A stretch of 42,524 nt of DNA from Streptomyces sp. 8L (lineage in GTDB: Bacteria; Actinomycetota; Actinomycetes; Streptomycetales; Streptomycetaceae), in assembly GCF_020176795.1 (NCBI RefSeq), contig NZ_JAIUKE010000012.1:21339-63862 (forward strand), read 5' to 3'. Below are positions 7,805-16,205 of the stretch, piece after piece (the stretch's first letter is position 1; each line of letters begins with the position of its first letter). Position numbers and translations under genes: made by a program. Below the pieces are notes generated by a model that worked only from the letters and a program-made list of their open reading frames with translations, made no database searches and had not been told where the DNA came from.

Positions 7805-8602
7805 GTGTGCGAGATGGACGACTTCGCAAGGCACTACGGCCCGGTGGTGCTGATCACCGGTGCGTCCTCCGGCATCGGCCGCTCCTTCGCCCGCCTGCTG
7901 GCCGCACGGGGACTCGACGTGGTGCTGGTGGCACGCCGCCGTGAGCGGCTTGAGGAACTCGCGGACACGATCAGGAGCGCCCACCGGGTCGAGGCGACGG
8001 TGCTGTCGGTGGACCTCGCAGAGCCCACCGCGGGCCGGGAGATCGTGGACGCGGTGGCGCACCTCGACGTCGGTCTGCTGGTGAGCAACGCGGGGTTCGG
8101 TGTGAAGGGCGAGTTCGGGCAGGAGGACCCCGGGGTCCTCGCGTCGATGCTTGCTGTCAACTGCCAGGCGCCCACCCATCTGGCCCATGGTCTCGCTCCG
8201 CTGCTGAAGCGGCGCGGGCGGGGCGGCGTGATCCTCACGAGTTCCGTGGAGGGCCTCATCGGCTGCCCCTACTCGGCCGTCTACTCGGCCACCAAGAGCT
8301 ATGTGAACGCCCTGGGGGAGGCCCTGTGGGCGGAACTCGGGCCCGCGGGCGTCGATGTGCTGGCGCTCTGCCCGGGGGCCACCGACACCGAGGCGCCGCG
8401 CCTCCAGGGGGTCGACCCGGCGACCCTGCGCGATGTGATGTCCCCCGACGATGTCGCCTCCTCCGCGCTGGAGCACCTGTCCTGCGGACCCACGCACATC
8501 CCGAGTGCGCACTACCGGGGGCTGTTCGAGGCCCTGCTGTCGATGCCCAGGACCGAGGCGCTCACCTCCATGGCGAAGTCGATGCGTTCGACGAGGGAGT
8601 GA
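7805..8602 (+). CDS. Short-chain dehydrogenase, second SDR of the operon
   Basis: About 265 residues, cytoplasmic. Motifs: LITGASSGIGRSFA (TGxxxGIG), VARRRERLEEL after strand 2, suggesting NADP preference from the Arg cluster, NAGFG, S (LTSSVEG) and YSATK with catalytic Tyr/Lys. The C-terminus SMPRTEALTSMAKSM differs from the first SDR. It resembles the DltE/YqjQ type of SDRs. Start is uncertain: GTG 7805 lies 2-4 nt after GGAAAGAG, and ATG 7814 lies 11 nt after it; both keep the Rossmann fold. It follows the first SDR by 55 nt. Role inferred: further redox step on the P450 product. Confidence 0.85.
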   Translation: MCEMDDFARHYGPVVLITGASSGIGRSFARLLAARGLDVVLVARRRERLEELADTIRSAHRVEATVLSVDLAEPTAGREIVDAVAHLDVGLLVSNAGFGVKGEFGQEDPGVLASMLAVNCQAPTHLAHGLAPLLKRRGRGGVILTSSVEGLIGCPYSAVYSATKSYVNALGEALWAELGPAGVDVLALCPGATDTEAPRLQGVDPATLRDVMSPDDVASSALEHLSCGPTHIPSAHYRGLFEALLSMPRTEALTSMAKSMRSTRE

Positions 8603-8830
8603 ACGCGGGCGGGCCCGCCCGCGAAGGAGGCCGTGGCAGCCGCCCGACCGTGCCCGGCCGTACCGGCGGGGCCGCGGCCTCCGCCCGAGGGGCCGGGCCG
8701 CACCCGCGGCCGACGCGGCGCCGGTCACCGCGCCCCGCCACGCACAAGCCGCCACCGCCCACCGCCCCGAGACTCACCCGCGGGCGCGCGGGCGCGGGGC
8801 CGTACACACCGATCTCCGAAGGATGTGAGC

Positions 8831-10282
8831 ATGTCAGCCACAACCAGCCCCACCGGCAGGGCCACCGCGGTCGTCGCCACGCTGGCTTTCGCCGGCACGG
8901 TGGCCTCTCTCAACCAGACGCTGGTCACTCCGCTCCTCGCCGAACTGCCGCGGCTGCTCCACACGGACTCCTCGAACTCCGCCTGGGTCATCACGGTGAC
9001 CCTGCTGGTGTCCGCGGTCAGTGTGCCGGTGGCCGGCCGGCTCGGCGACCAACTGGGCAAGCGCCGCATGATGCTGGTGTGCACCGTCCCGCTGCTGCTC
9101 GGGTCCGTGGTATGCGCGCTGTCGTCGTCGATCGCCCCGATGATCCTCGGCCGCGGCCTCCAGGGCCTCGGCTCCGGCATACTCCCGCTGGGCATCGCGC
9201 TGCTGCGCGACGTCGTGCCCAAGGAACGGCTCAGCCCCTCCATCTCGCTGGTGAGCGCCTCCATGGGCATCGGGGCCAGCCTCGGCCTCCCCCTGTCGGC
9301 CGCGGTGGCCCAGTACGTGAGCTGGCGCTACCTGTTCTGGGGCTCCGCCGTGCTCGCCCTCGCAATCGCCCTGCTCCTGTGGAGACTGGTCCCCGCCGTG
9401 CCGGCCGTCGTCGGCGGACAGCGTTTCGACATACCCGGCACGGTCGGGCTCGCGGCGGGACTGGTGGCGCTCCTCCTGGCCGTCTCGAAGGGAGCGGACT
9501 GGGGGTGGACGTCGGCGACCGTTCTGGGGCTGTTCGCCGCGGCGGTGGTCGTACTGCCGGCCTGGGGCTGGTGGGAACTGCGCACCCGTGATCCGCTCAT
9601 CGACCTGCGCACGACCGCGCGCCCCAGGGTCCTGATCACCAACACCGCGTCGGTCTTCGTCGGCTTCGCGATGTACGCCAACTCGTTGATCATGCCCCAG
9701 CTCCTCCAACTGCCCAGGGCCACCGGCTACGGTCTGGGCCAGACGCTGCTGGAGTCGGGCCTCTGGATGGCACCGGGCGGGCTGATGATGATGCTGGTCT
9801 CCCCTCTCGGCGGGAGGCTCATCAACGCCGTCGGCGCGAAGTCCACCCTGGTCGCGGGTGTCCTGGTGATCGCCTGCGGCTACGGGCTCTCGATGGCGCT
9901 GATGCATTCGGCCTGGGGCATCGCCGTCGTCATCATCGTGATCAACAGCGGTGTCGCCCTCGCGTACGGCTCGATGCCGGCGCTCATCCTCAGCTCCGTG
10001 CCGCTCTCCGAGACCGCCGCGGCCAACGGCTTCAACACACTGATGCGCTCCCTCGGCACCTCCATCGGGTCCGCCGTCATCGGCGCCGTGCTCGCCAACA
10101 TGGTCACCACCGGTCACGGGGTGGCCTTCACGTCGCAGAGCGGGTTCCGCGCAGGGCTGCTCATCGGCTGCGGTGTCGCCCTCCTCGCGGCGGTGATCGC
10201 CGCCGCGATCCCCGCGCTGCGCCGCCCCGCCGACGACAACGAGGCGGACCCTCGGCAGGAACGGAGCGAAGCGGCAGTGTGA
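8831..10282 (+). CDS. MFS exporter of the DHA2 (EmrB/QacA) type
   Basis: A 483-residue integral membrane protein with about 14 hydrophobic segments, the drug:proton antiporter arrangement. Visible: motif A-like GRLGDQLGKRRMM after TM2, motif C-like region with GASLGLPLSAAV in TM5, and long hydrophobic stretches to the basic tail RRPADDNEADPRQERSEAAV. ATG 8831 follows GAAGGA by 7 nt; upstream sequence in the same frame is low-complexity and not coding. Last gene of the operon, 228 nt after the second SDR. Probably exports the compound that the P450/SDR enzymes modify, or the toxic parent compound. Confidence 0.9.
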   Translation: MSATTSPTGRATAVVATLAFAGTVASLNQTLVTPLLAELPRLLHTDSSNSAWVITVTLLVSAVSVPVAGRLGDQLGKRRMMLVCTVPLLLGSVVCALSSSIAPMILGRGLQGLGSGILPLGIALLRDVVPKERLSPSISLVSASMGIGASLGLPLSAAVAQYVSWRYLFWGSAVLALAIALLLWRLVPAVPAVVGGQRFDIPGTVGLAAGLVALLLAVSKGADWGWTSATVLGLFAAAVVVLPAWGWWELRTRDPLIDLRTTARPRVLITNTASVFVGFAMYANSLIMPQLLQLPRATGYGLGQTLLESGLWMAPGGLMMMLVSPLGGRLINAVGAKSTLVAGVLVIACGYGLSMALMHSAWGIAVVIIVINSGVALAYGSMPALILSSVPLSETAAANGFNTLMRSLGTSIGSAVIGAVLANMVTTGHGVAFTSQSGFRAGLLIGCGVALLAAVIAAAIPALRRPADDNEADPRQERSEAAV

Positions 10283-10384
10283 CGAGCTCTCGCCCTGGCA
10301 CCGCACCCGCCTCCCTGTGCCGAGGCGGCGGACCGAGGACCGAGGTCCCGGCCCACGATTCGGCGGTCCCTCGGCGCGGCGCGG

Positions 10385-10406
10385 TTAAGTCAGTCGATTG
10401 ATTTAA
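10385..10406. promoter_or_regulatory. Operator shared with the 4026-4047 site
   Basis: A 22-bp site that is fully palindromic at the purine/pyrimidine level: TTAAGTCAGTCG then ATTGATTTAA, centre TCGA. Twenty of 22 positions agree with the reverse orientation of the site at 4026. It lies 64 nt before the GTG of the P450-TetR-ferredoxin operon. TTGACT at 10419-10424 downstream may be a -35 element, but no clear -10 follows. The probable ligand-binding repressor is the TetR of this operon, which would make it autoregulated. Confidence 0.65.
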
Positions 10407-10469
10407 TCGGTGATCCGGGTTTGACTGGGCCCGCAGGTACCGCCGAGTAGCACCCTCAAGGAGGCAGGC

Positions 10470-11690
10470 GTGAGCGACATGCGCGAGACGGAGCCGATGA
10501 ACTACCCGATTTCCTCTCCGGCGGTCCTGGAGCCGCCGGCGGAGTGGGCGGAGCTGCGGCAGAAGTGCCCGGTCGCGGGGGTGACGTTCCCGAGCGGGGA
10601 CGCGGCGGTGCTGCTGACCCGGTACGAGGACGTACGGCTGGTGCTGTCGGACCCCAGGTTCACGCGGGAGGGGCTGGCCCGGCCCGACGCCGCGCGGATC
10701 GCGGCGGGCGACGCCGAGGACATCTTCAACAGCCCGATGGCCAGGACGCTGAACGCCGAGGGGCATGAGCGCTGGCGCCGGATGGTGGGCAAGTGGTTCA
10801 CCGCGAAGCGGATGGCCGCGCTCAAACCGCGGATGGAGGAGGCCGCCGACCGTCTCGTGGACACGATGGTCGAACACGGCTCCCCGGCCGACCTGGTCGC
10901 CCACCTGGCCTTCCCGCTGCCGGTCTACGTCATCTGCACCATGCTCGGAGTCCCCGAGGAGGACACGGACCTGTTCAAGGCATGGTCGGACACCTTCCTC
11001 AACATGACGAAGTACACGAAGGAGGAGACCGACGCCGCGCACCACGACTTCGCCTCCTACATGTCGGGGCTCATCGCGGCGAAGCGGGAAGCCCCCGGCG
11101 AGGACCTGCTCAGCCGGCTGATGGACGGTGCGGACACCGAGGGCGAGCCGATGTCGGAGGACGGGCTGGTCGCGACCGGGCAGGCGCTCCTGCTGGCCGG
11201 GCACGAGACCACGGCCGGGTTCATCGCCATGATGGCGGCCCACCTGCTGTCCGAGCGCACCCGCTGGCAGCGGCTGGTCGAGAACCCGGCGCTGATCCGC
11301 TCCGCGGTCGAGGAGGTGCTGCGCTTCGACCCGAACGGCAGCGGCTTCGGAATGCTGCGCTACGCCCACGAGGACGTCGAACTCTCCGGCGGAACAGTGG
11401 CGCGCGGAACGACCGTCGTATGCAGCATGGCCGCCGCCAACCGCGACGAACGCGCCTGGGGCGCCCCGGAGACGATGGACGTGGGGCGCAGCCCCAACCC
11501 GCACCTCACCTTCGGCGCGGGCGCGCACTCCTGCCTGGGGCAGCCGCTGGCGCGCACCGAGCTGCAAGCCGTCCTCGGAGTCCTGCTGCGCCGCCTGCCG
11601 GACCTCCGGCTCGCCGCCGACGCCCGGGAACTGCGGCGCCACGAGGGCATGCTGACCTCCCCCCTGACCGAGGTGCGGGTGACATGGTGA
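10470..11690 (+). CDS. Cytochrome P450, first gene of P450-TetR-ferredoxin operon
   Basis: A 406-residue bacterial P450. Landmarks: GHERWRRMVGKWF (C-helix), I-helix LLLAGHETTAGF, K-helix EEVLRFDP (ExxR), haem loop FGAGAHSCLGQPLAR with axial Cys. An N-terminal MREMN-like leader is short, so the enzyme is soluble. GTG 10470 sits 8 nt after AAGGAGG, the strongest ribosome-binding site in the region; a second in-frame ATG at residue 4 is less well spaced. It overlaps the TetR gene by 7 nt, so the two are translationally coupled. It is preceded by the operator at 10385. Family assignment beyond P450 is uncertain; substrate unknown. Confidence 0.92.
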   Translation: MSDMRETEPMNYPISSPAVLEPPAEWAELRQKCPVAGVTFPSGDAAVLLTRYEDVRLVLSDPRFTREGLARPDAARIAAGDAEDIFNSPMARTLNAEGHERWRRMVGKWFTAKRMAALKPRMEEAADRLVDTMVEHGSPADLVAHLAFPLPVYVICTMLGVPEEDTDLFKAWSDTFLNMTKYTKEETDAAHHDFASYMSGLIAAKREAPGEDLLSRLMDGADTEGEPMSEDGLVATGQALLLAGHETTAGFIAMMAAHLLSERTRWQRLVENPALIRSAVEEVLRFDPNGSGFGMLRYAHEDVELSGGTVARGTTVVCSMAAANRDERAWGAPETMDVGRSPNPHLTFGAGAHSCLGQPLARTELQAVLGVLLRRLPDLRLAADARELRRHEGMLTSPLTEVRVTW

Positions 11691-12337
11691 ACAGAACCCG
11701 CCCCCGTACCGACCGCGGTGCGGGGACCCGAGACGCGATCATGGCCGCGGCGGAGCGGCTCTACGCCGAACACGGCCTGTCCGACGTCTCCAACCGGCAG
11801 ATCAGCGAGGCGGCAGGCCAGGGCAACAACACCGCCGTCAGCTACCACTTCGGCAGCAAGGCCGCCCTCGTGCGCGCCATCATGACCAGACACGGGACGC
11901 TCGTCGACGCCGTCCGCCGGCGGCACGTGGAAGCGGTCGGGGACAGCGACGACGTACGGGACTGGGTGCGCTGCCTGGTGCGGCCGATCACGGAGCATCT
12001 GAGCACACTGGGCGCGCCTTCCTGGCAGGCCAGATGCGCGGTGCAGGTGATGACCGACCCCCTGATGCGGGTGCTGGTCACCGACGAGTCCCTCACCCGC
12101 GAGGGCCTGCGCCGCACCCTCCAGGGGCTCGGCCGCTGCCTGCGCGACACCGTTCCCGACGACGTGCGACGCCAACGCGGCGAGATGGCCCGCCACCTGA
12201 TCACCCATACCTGCGCGGAGCGGGAACGCGTCCTGGCCGAAGGCGCCCGCGAACCCGACATGTCCTGGGAACGCACCGCCGACGCCTTGGAGGACGCGCT
12301 GGTGGGCCTCCTCACCGCGCCCGTCCTCCGCCGCTGA
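11684..12337 (+). CDS. TetR-family regulator, probable repressor of both P450 operons
   Basis: A 217-residue TetR protein. The N-terminal helix-turn-helix is visible as IMAAAERLYAEHGLSDVSNRQISEAAGQGNNTAVSYHF in part: AERLYAEHGL, then ISEAAGQGNNTAVSYHFGSK with the usual YHFGSKAAL recognition-helix end. The C-terminal ligand pocket is unrecognised. ATG 11684 overlaps the P450 stop (ATGGTGA), with GAGGTG upstream; GTG 11687 is an alternative. Being inside operon B, whose promoter carries the same palindrome as operon A, it is the natural regulator of both. TetR proteins usually bind such 20-24 bp palindromes as dimers and release on ligand. Confidence 0.88.
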   Translation: MVNRTRPRTDRGAGTRDAIMAAAERLYAEHGLSDVSNRQISEAAGQGNNTAVSYHFGSKAALVRAIMTRHGTLVDAVRRRHVEAVGDSDDVRDWVRCLVRPITEHLSTLGAPSWQARCAVQVMTDPLMRVLVTDESLTREGLRRTLQGLGRCLRDTVPDDVRRQRGEMARHLITHTCAERERVLAEGAREPDMSWERTADALEDALVGLLTAPVLRR

Positions 12338-12406
12338 ACGCCCAGCCGCGACAGACCCGATCGACGAACACCACCCACACCGACCCGATACGACGAGGGA
12401 GCCCCC

Positions 12407-12607
12407 GTGAAGATCACCGTGGACGAGGAAAAGTGCTGCGGCGCCGGCCAGTGCGTGCTGATCGCACCGGAAGTGTTCGACCAGCGCGACGACGACGGCA
12501 TCGTCATCCTTCTTGACGCCGCGCCCCCCGCCGACCAGCACGAAGCGGTCCGTGAATCGGCCAGTGTCTGCCCCGCCGTCGCCATCACCCTCAGCGAGGA
12601 CGGGTGA
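12407..12607 (+). CDS. Ferredoxin, [3Fe-4S] type
   Basis: A 66-residue P450-partner ferredoxin. It shows CCGAGQC, where only the first and last Cys of the normal CxxCxxC frame, with an extra neighbouring Cys, are present, and SVCPAVAI with the third Cys followed by Pro. This three-Cys pattern (second Cys replaced by Gly/Ala) is that of actinobacterial [3Fe-4S] ferredoxins. Acidic surface (DEEK, DQRDDDG) fits docking to P450. GTG 12407 with GAGGGAGCC upstream. It carries electrons from a reductase to the P450 and is the only ferredoxin in the window, so it likely serves operon A too. Confidence 0.9.
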   Translation: MKITVDEEKCCGAGQCVLIAPEVFDQRDDDGIVILLDAAPPADQHEAVRESASVCPAVAITLSEDG

Positions 12608-12693
12608 ACATGCCGCCGAGCGTCCTTGTCGGCGGTGCGAGCGCCGCCCAACTCGCCGTCGTGCAACGGGCGCCTGCGTCGCTGGATCTGTGA
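12604..12693 (+). pseudogene. 5' relic of a ferredoxin reductase gene
   Basis: Starting at a GTG overlapping the ferredoxin stop (GTGA), or ATG 12610, the frame encodes [18 protein letters not shown] and then stops at 12691 after about 28 codons. This matches the N-terminal FAD motif of ferredoxin reductases (compare GSVLIVGACAGGLATAE at 4269), with one Gly of the dinucleotide-binding loop replaced by Gln. After residue 20 the similarity ends. The simplest view is that operon B once read P450-TetR-ferredoxin-reductase and lost the reductase by deletion. Confidence 0.65.
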
Positions 12694-12719
12694 CGGGCCA
12701 CAGCGCCGCCCTACGCCCG

Positions 12720-13634
12720 TCAGCCCGACACCGGGGTCAGCTCTTCGTCCGCCCACTGCGCGAAAGTGGTGAGCGGGATGCCCAGCTTCCGGGCGAACTC
12801 GGGCCTGGCGGGCTGGAGGACCGCGTTGTTCCACTCGTGTCCCGCTCCCCAGTCCGGCATGCCCGCGGCGAGGGCCTCTTCCCTGTTCATGGAGGGCGCG
12901 GTCACGGGCACGCCCCAGGCGGCGGACAGGGTCCCCGCGATCTGCTCCATCGTGCGCAGGTCTCCGGCCAGTTCGAGCTCCACCTGGTGGAACCGGTCGG
13001 GGTCACGGAAGGCGTGCGCCGCGGCCGTGCCGATGTCCCGCCTGGCCACCAGGGCCAGTTCGGTGTCCGGCTTCAGTACCGTCAGGAGGCCGCCGCGGGG
13101 GCCCTTGGGTGCCAGCAGGGGCAGGTTCTCCATGAAGAAGGCGGGCTTGATCACCGTCCAGCGGGCAAAGCCCGCGCCACGTACCGCGTCCATGATCGTC
13201 TGCTTGGTGTGGAAGTAGTCCGCCATTGCCGCCCAGCGGCCCTCGGCCCAGCCGGGGGCCCGGGTGTGTTCACCGACTCCGCTGGTCGAGGACTGGACGA
13301 ACTGCCGTACGCCCCCGGCCCTGGCCGCGTCCATCAGGTGGGTGGCCTGGGCGAGTTCGCTCGCGAAGTCCACGCCGGCGCCGCTCATGGGCGGCATCTG
13401 CACCGAGAACACCGCGCGGACCCCCTCGACCGCCGCGTCCAGGGAGGCCCGGTCGGAAAGATCCGCCCGCACCAGTTCGGCGCCCAGCGCCTGGATCGCC
13501 CGGGCGGGCTTCGAGTACGGATCGCGTACGAGCGCGCGTACGGGCACCTCGGCGGCCAGCAGTGCGCGAGCCGTTGCCCCGCCTTGCTGGCCGGTGGCTC
13601 CGGTGACCAGGACGGTTTCGCTGCTGTTGGGCAT
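12720..13634 (-). CDS. NmrA/TMR-type NAD(P)-binding protein
   Basis: A 304-residue atypical short-chain dehydrogenase of the NmrA group. N-terminal VLVTGATGQQGGATARALLAA is the GxxGxxG-type NAD(P) motif (TGATGQQGG), followed by VRALVRDP, QFVQSSTSGVGEH, and a Tyr/Lys-like HTKQT. NmrA proteins sense NAD(P) or reduce quinones (QOR2 type); which applies is not decided by sequence. ATG 13634 has GAGGAGC 7 nt upstream. It is divergent from a TetR gene with twin palindromes between them, so it is probably induced by a ligand of that regulator. A single-gene unit ending 27 nt after operon B. Confidence 0.85.
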   Translation of the reverse strand: MPNSSETVLVTGATGQQGGATARALLAAEVPVRALVRDPYSKPARAIQALGAELVRADLSDRASLDAAVEGVRAVFSVQMPPMSGAGVDFASELAQATHLMDAARAGGVRQFVQSSTSGVGEHTRAPGWAEGRWAAMADYFHTKQTIMDAVRGAGFARWTVIKPAFFMENLPLLAPKGPRGGLLTVLKPDTELALVARRDIGTAAAHAFRDPDRFHQVELELAGDLRTMEQIAGTLSAAWGVPVTAPSMNREEALAAGMPDWGAGHEWNNAVLQPARPEFARKLGIPLTTFAQWADEELTPVSG

Positions 13635-13663
13635 GGTTGTTGCTCCTCACGGGCCGGAGGCAG

Positions 13664-13725
13664 AAAACGGCGGGGCCCGCCGTTTTGCCTGCCGCTAAGA
13701 TATGGCGGGGCCCGCCGTTTAGCAA
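13664..13725 (-). promoter_or_regulatory. nmrA-type promoter with twin palindromic operators
   Basis: On the minus strand, -35 TTGCTA (13720-13725) and -10 TATCTT (13697-13702) are exactly 17 nt apart. The spacer contains one palindrome (13699-13721) and a second, perfect one (13664-13686; arms AAAACGGCGGG and CCCGCCGTTTT around a central G) covers the start region. Their centres are 35 nt apart and 19 of 23 positions agree. The second site also lies just before the tetR start at 13736. This is the layout of an autoregulating divergent TetR gene that represses its neighbour. Confidence 0.75.
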
Positions 13726-13735
13726 TGGGGAGATC

Positions 13736-14302
13736 ATGACCGGTCAGCGCTCGGACGCCCGACGCAACTACCAGCGCATCCTCGCCGTCGCCGAAGCCGA
13801 GGTCGCCGCGCACGGCGCCGAGGCGTCCCAGGAGCAGATCGCCCGCACCGCGGGCGTCGGTTCGGCGACCGTGCGCCGTCACTTCCCCACGCGCCGTGCC
13901 CTTCTCGAAGCTGTCTTCCAGGAGCGCATCGCGGGCCTGTGCGAGCGCGCCCACCGGCTGGGCGCCACCGGGGACAGCCGCACCGCGCTCCTGGAGTGGT
14001 TCCACGCCCTCGTCCACTACGCCGTCTCGGCCCGCGGATTCGCCGACGTCCTCAGCTACGAGCCGCCCACCGAAGACCCCACCCCGGACAGCTGCGGCAG
14101 CAGAATCGAAGCGGCCGGAAACCCCCTGCTCCAGCGCGCCATCCGCGACAAGGCGGTCGCACCGTACGTCACCTTCCACGACCTGCTGACCCTCGCCGTC
14201 GGCATCGCCCTGGCCACCGAGCACCACAAGGACCCCGGCGCCCAGGCCGACCGCCTCCTCCGCCTCGCGGTGGAAGGACTCAGCCCCGAGCGCGGCATCT
14301 GA
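13736..14302 (+). CDS. TetR-family regulator of the divergent nmrA-like gene
   Basis: A 188-residue TetR protein with the N-terminal helix-turn-helix in RILAVAEAEVAAHGAEAS, QEQIARTAGVGSATVRRHFPTRRALLEAVF (recognition helix TVRRHF). C-terminal half is a helical dimer/ligand domain with a single Cys (DSCGSR). ATG 13736 follows TGGGGAG by 3-4 nt. The gene is divergent from the NmrA-like gene, with two GC-rich palindromes in the intergenic gap. Many such TetR/NmrA-type pairs respond to electrophiles or quinones; here that is inference only. Confidence 0.85.
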   Translation: MTGQRSDARRNYQRILAVAEAEVAAHGAEASQEQIARTAGVGSATVRRHFPTRRALLEAVFQERIAGLCERAHRLGATGDSRTALLEWFHALVHYAVSARGFADVLSYEPPTEDPTPDSCGSRIEAAGNPLLQRAIRDKAVAPYVTFHDLLTLAVGIALATEHHKDPGAQADRLLRLAVEGLSPERGI

Positions 14303-14329
14303 GTGTCAACCTGAGCGCCGGGGGTCTCC

Positions 14330-16153
14330 TCAGCGGGTGCCGGACGAGTCCGGGGCCGCGGTTCTGGGCCGGAGGGCCTCGTTCATCGATGTGTCGCGCC
14401 AGTTCCTGAGGAGTCGGTGGAAGGCGACGGCCCCGTGGGGGTAGGAGTTCGGGCCGTTGGGCCGGCCGCGCCCCTCGCGGTTGTAGTAGCCCGGGGTGCA
14501 CTCGGCGTGGAACCACTCGTGGTCGGGGGCGCCTTCGGCCAGGGCGGCGATCCAGGCGTCCTCGGCCTCGGGGGACGGTTCGATGAGGGCGCCCTCGGCT
14601 TCGGCGGCAGCGACGAGCGCGGCGGCGTGGACGGCCTGCTCGTCGAGGACATGGGTGAAGTTGACGCTGCTGGCGTTCTGGAGGGGGCCCATCTGGATCA
14701 GGTTCGGGAAGCCGTTGCTGGTGAAGCCGTGGAGTGTGCGGCGGCCCAGCCGCGCCCACCTGTCGAGCAGTTGGACGCCGCCTCGGCCGTGGACGGGAAG
14801 CCTGCCCGAGAGAATGCCGGAAGTCCCGACGTTGAACCCGGTGGCGAAGACCAGGCAGTCGAGTTCGTACGTGGTGCCGCCGGTCGTGACGCCGTGTGCG
14901 GTGACGCGCTCGATGCCATGGGTGTCCGCGGTGTCGACCAGGGTGACGTTGTCGCGGTTGAAGGCCGGGTAGTACAGGTCGGAGAAGGCGGGGCGCTTGC
15001 AGGCGTAGCGGTACCAGGGCTTGAGTTTCTCCCCCGTCCCCGGGTCGGTGACCATCTGCTCGACGCGTGCGCGGAGCTCGTTCATCTTGGCGGCGTCGGC
15101 CACCTCGTAGGCGGCTTCGAAGGCCTTCGGGTCGCCCCCGCGCCGGAAGCTCGGCAGGAGTTTCTCCAGCAGGCCCGCCGACGCGGTCCACCGGTCCGCC
15201 ACGAGGTCCTCTTCGACGGCCTCGCCGGAGACGATCCGGAGGAAGTTCTCGCGCCGCTCGCGGGCCCAGCCCTCGTGGTCGGCGCCCACGTCCCCGGCGG
15301 TGGTGCGGCGGTTGTCGCGCCGGTCCACGGTGGAGGGGGTCCGCTGGAAGACGTAGAGGTGGGCGGCGTCCTCGGCCAGCATCGGGATGGCCTGAACGCC
15401 GGTGGCGCCGGTCCCGACGACGCCCACCCGCTTGTCCGCGAGACGGGTCATGCCGCCCTCCGGACCGCCGCCCGTGTAGGCGTAGTCCCAGCGCGAGGTG
15501 TGAAACGTGTGGCCCTTGAAGTCCTCGATGCCGGGGATGCCGGGAAGCTTCGGATCGGTGAGGGTGCCGGTGGCGTTGACCACGTACGCGGTCCGGAACG
15601 CGTCACCGCGATCCGTGGCCACGAGCCACATCTCGGAAGCCTCGTCCCAGGTCAGTGCGGTGACCCCGGTGGAGAACAGCGCGTCGGCGTACAGGCCGAA
15701 CCTGTCCGCTATCCGCACCGCGTGGCGGCGGATCTCGTCACCGGGGGCGTACTTCCACTCCGGTACGTAGCCGGTCTCGTCGAGCATCGGCAGATACACG
15801 TGGGACTCGACGTCGCAGTGGACGCCCGGGTACCGGTTCCAGTACCACGTGCCTCCGAAGTCGCCGCCCTTCTCCACGATCCTGACCCGCTCGACGCCCT
15901 GTTGCCGCAGCCGCGCCCCGGCGAGGATGCCGCCGAATCCGCCGCCGATCACGGTGACGCCGACGGTGTCGTGCAGGGGGCCGCGCTCGGTCGGTTCCGC
16001 CGTGTACGGGTCGGCGGCGTAATAGCCGAACTCGGCCTCCGCGTCGCGGTATTGAGCGGCCCCGTCGGGGCGGACGCGCCGCTCGCGTTCGAGGCGGTAG
16101 CGCTGCCTGAGCGCCGTGAGCTCGGAGGGGGCAGGCACGTGAGGAGGAGTCAT
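14330..16153 (-). CDS. Type I Baeyer-Villiger (flavin) monooxygenase
   Basis: A 607-residue FAD/NADPH enzyme inserting oxygen beside a ketone. Seen: FAD motif VIGGGFGGILAGARL (residue ~65), GGTWYWNRYPGVHCDVES, the Baeyer-Villiger fingerprint FxGxxxHxxxW as FKGHTFHTSRWDY, the NADPH motif VVGTGATGVQ, and FATGFNVGT near the end. These are the class features of cyclohexanone/phenylacetone monooxygenases. ATG 16153 is preferred to the longer frame because GAGG lies ~9 nt upstream and residues before it are random. The long N-terminal part (PSELTALRQRYRLERERR) is usual for this class. Downstream of a TetR gene in the same direction; an operator-like palindrome lies in its promoter. Confidence 0.92.
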   Translation of the reverse strand: MTPPHVPAPSELTALRQRYRLERERRVRPDGAAQYRDAEAEFGYYAADPYTAEPTERGPLHDTVGVTVIGGGFGGILAGARLRQQGVERVRIVEKGGDFGGTWYWNRYPGVHCDVESHVYLPMLDETGYVPEWKYAPGDEIRRHAVRIADRFGLYADALFSTGVTALTWDEASEMWLVATDRGDAFRTAYVVNATGTLTDPKLPGIPGIEDFKGHTFHTSRWDYAYTGGGPEGGMTRLADKRVGVVGTGATGVQAIPMLAEDAAHLYVFQRTPSTVDRRDNRRTTAGDVGADHEGWARERRENFLRIVSGEAVEEDLVADRWTASAGLLEKLLPSFRRGGDPKAFEAAYEVADAAKMNELRARVEQMVTDPGTGEKLKPWYRYACKRPAFSDLYYPAFNRDNVTLVDTADTHGIERVTAHGVTTGGTTYELDCLVFATGFNVGTSGILSGRLPVHGRGGVQLLDRWARLGRRTLHGFTSNGFPNLIQMGPLQNASSVNFTHVLDEQAVHAAALVAAAEAEGALIEPSPEAEDAWIAALAEGAPDHEWFHAECTPGYYNREGRGRPNGPNSYPHGAVAFHRLLRNWRDTSMNEALRPRTAAPDSSGTR

Positions 16154-16205
16154 GTGGGGCCTCGATCCTGGACGGCGGGGCGAGCCGGGCCGGGTGGTCG
16201 CCGCC

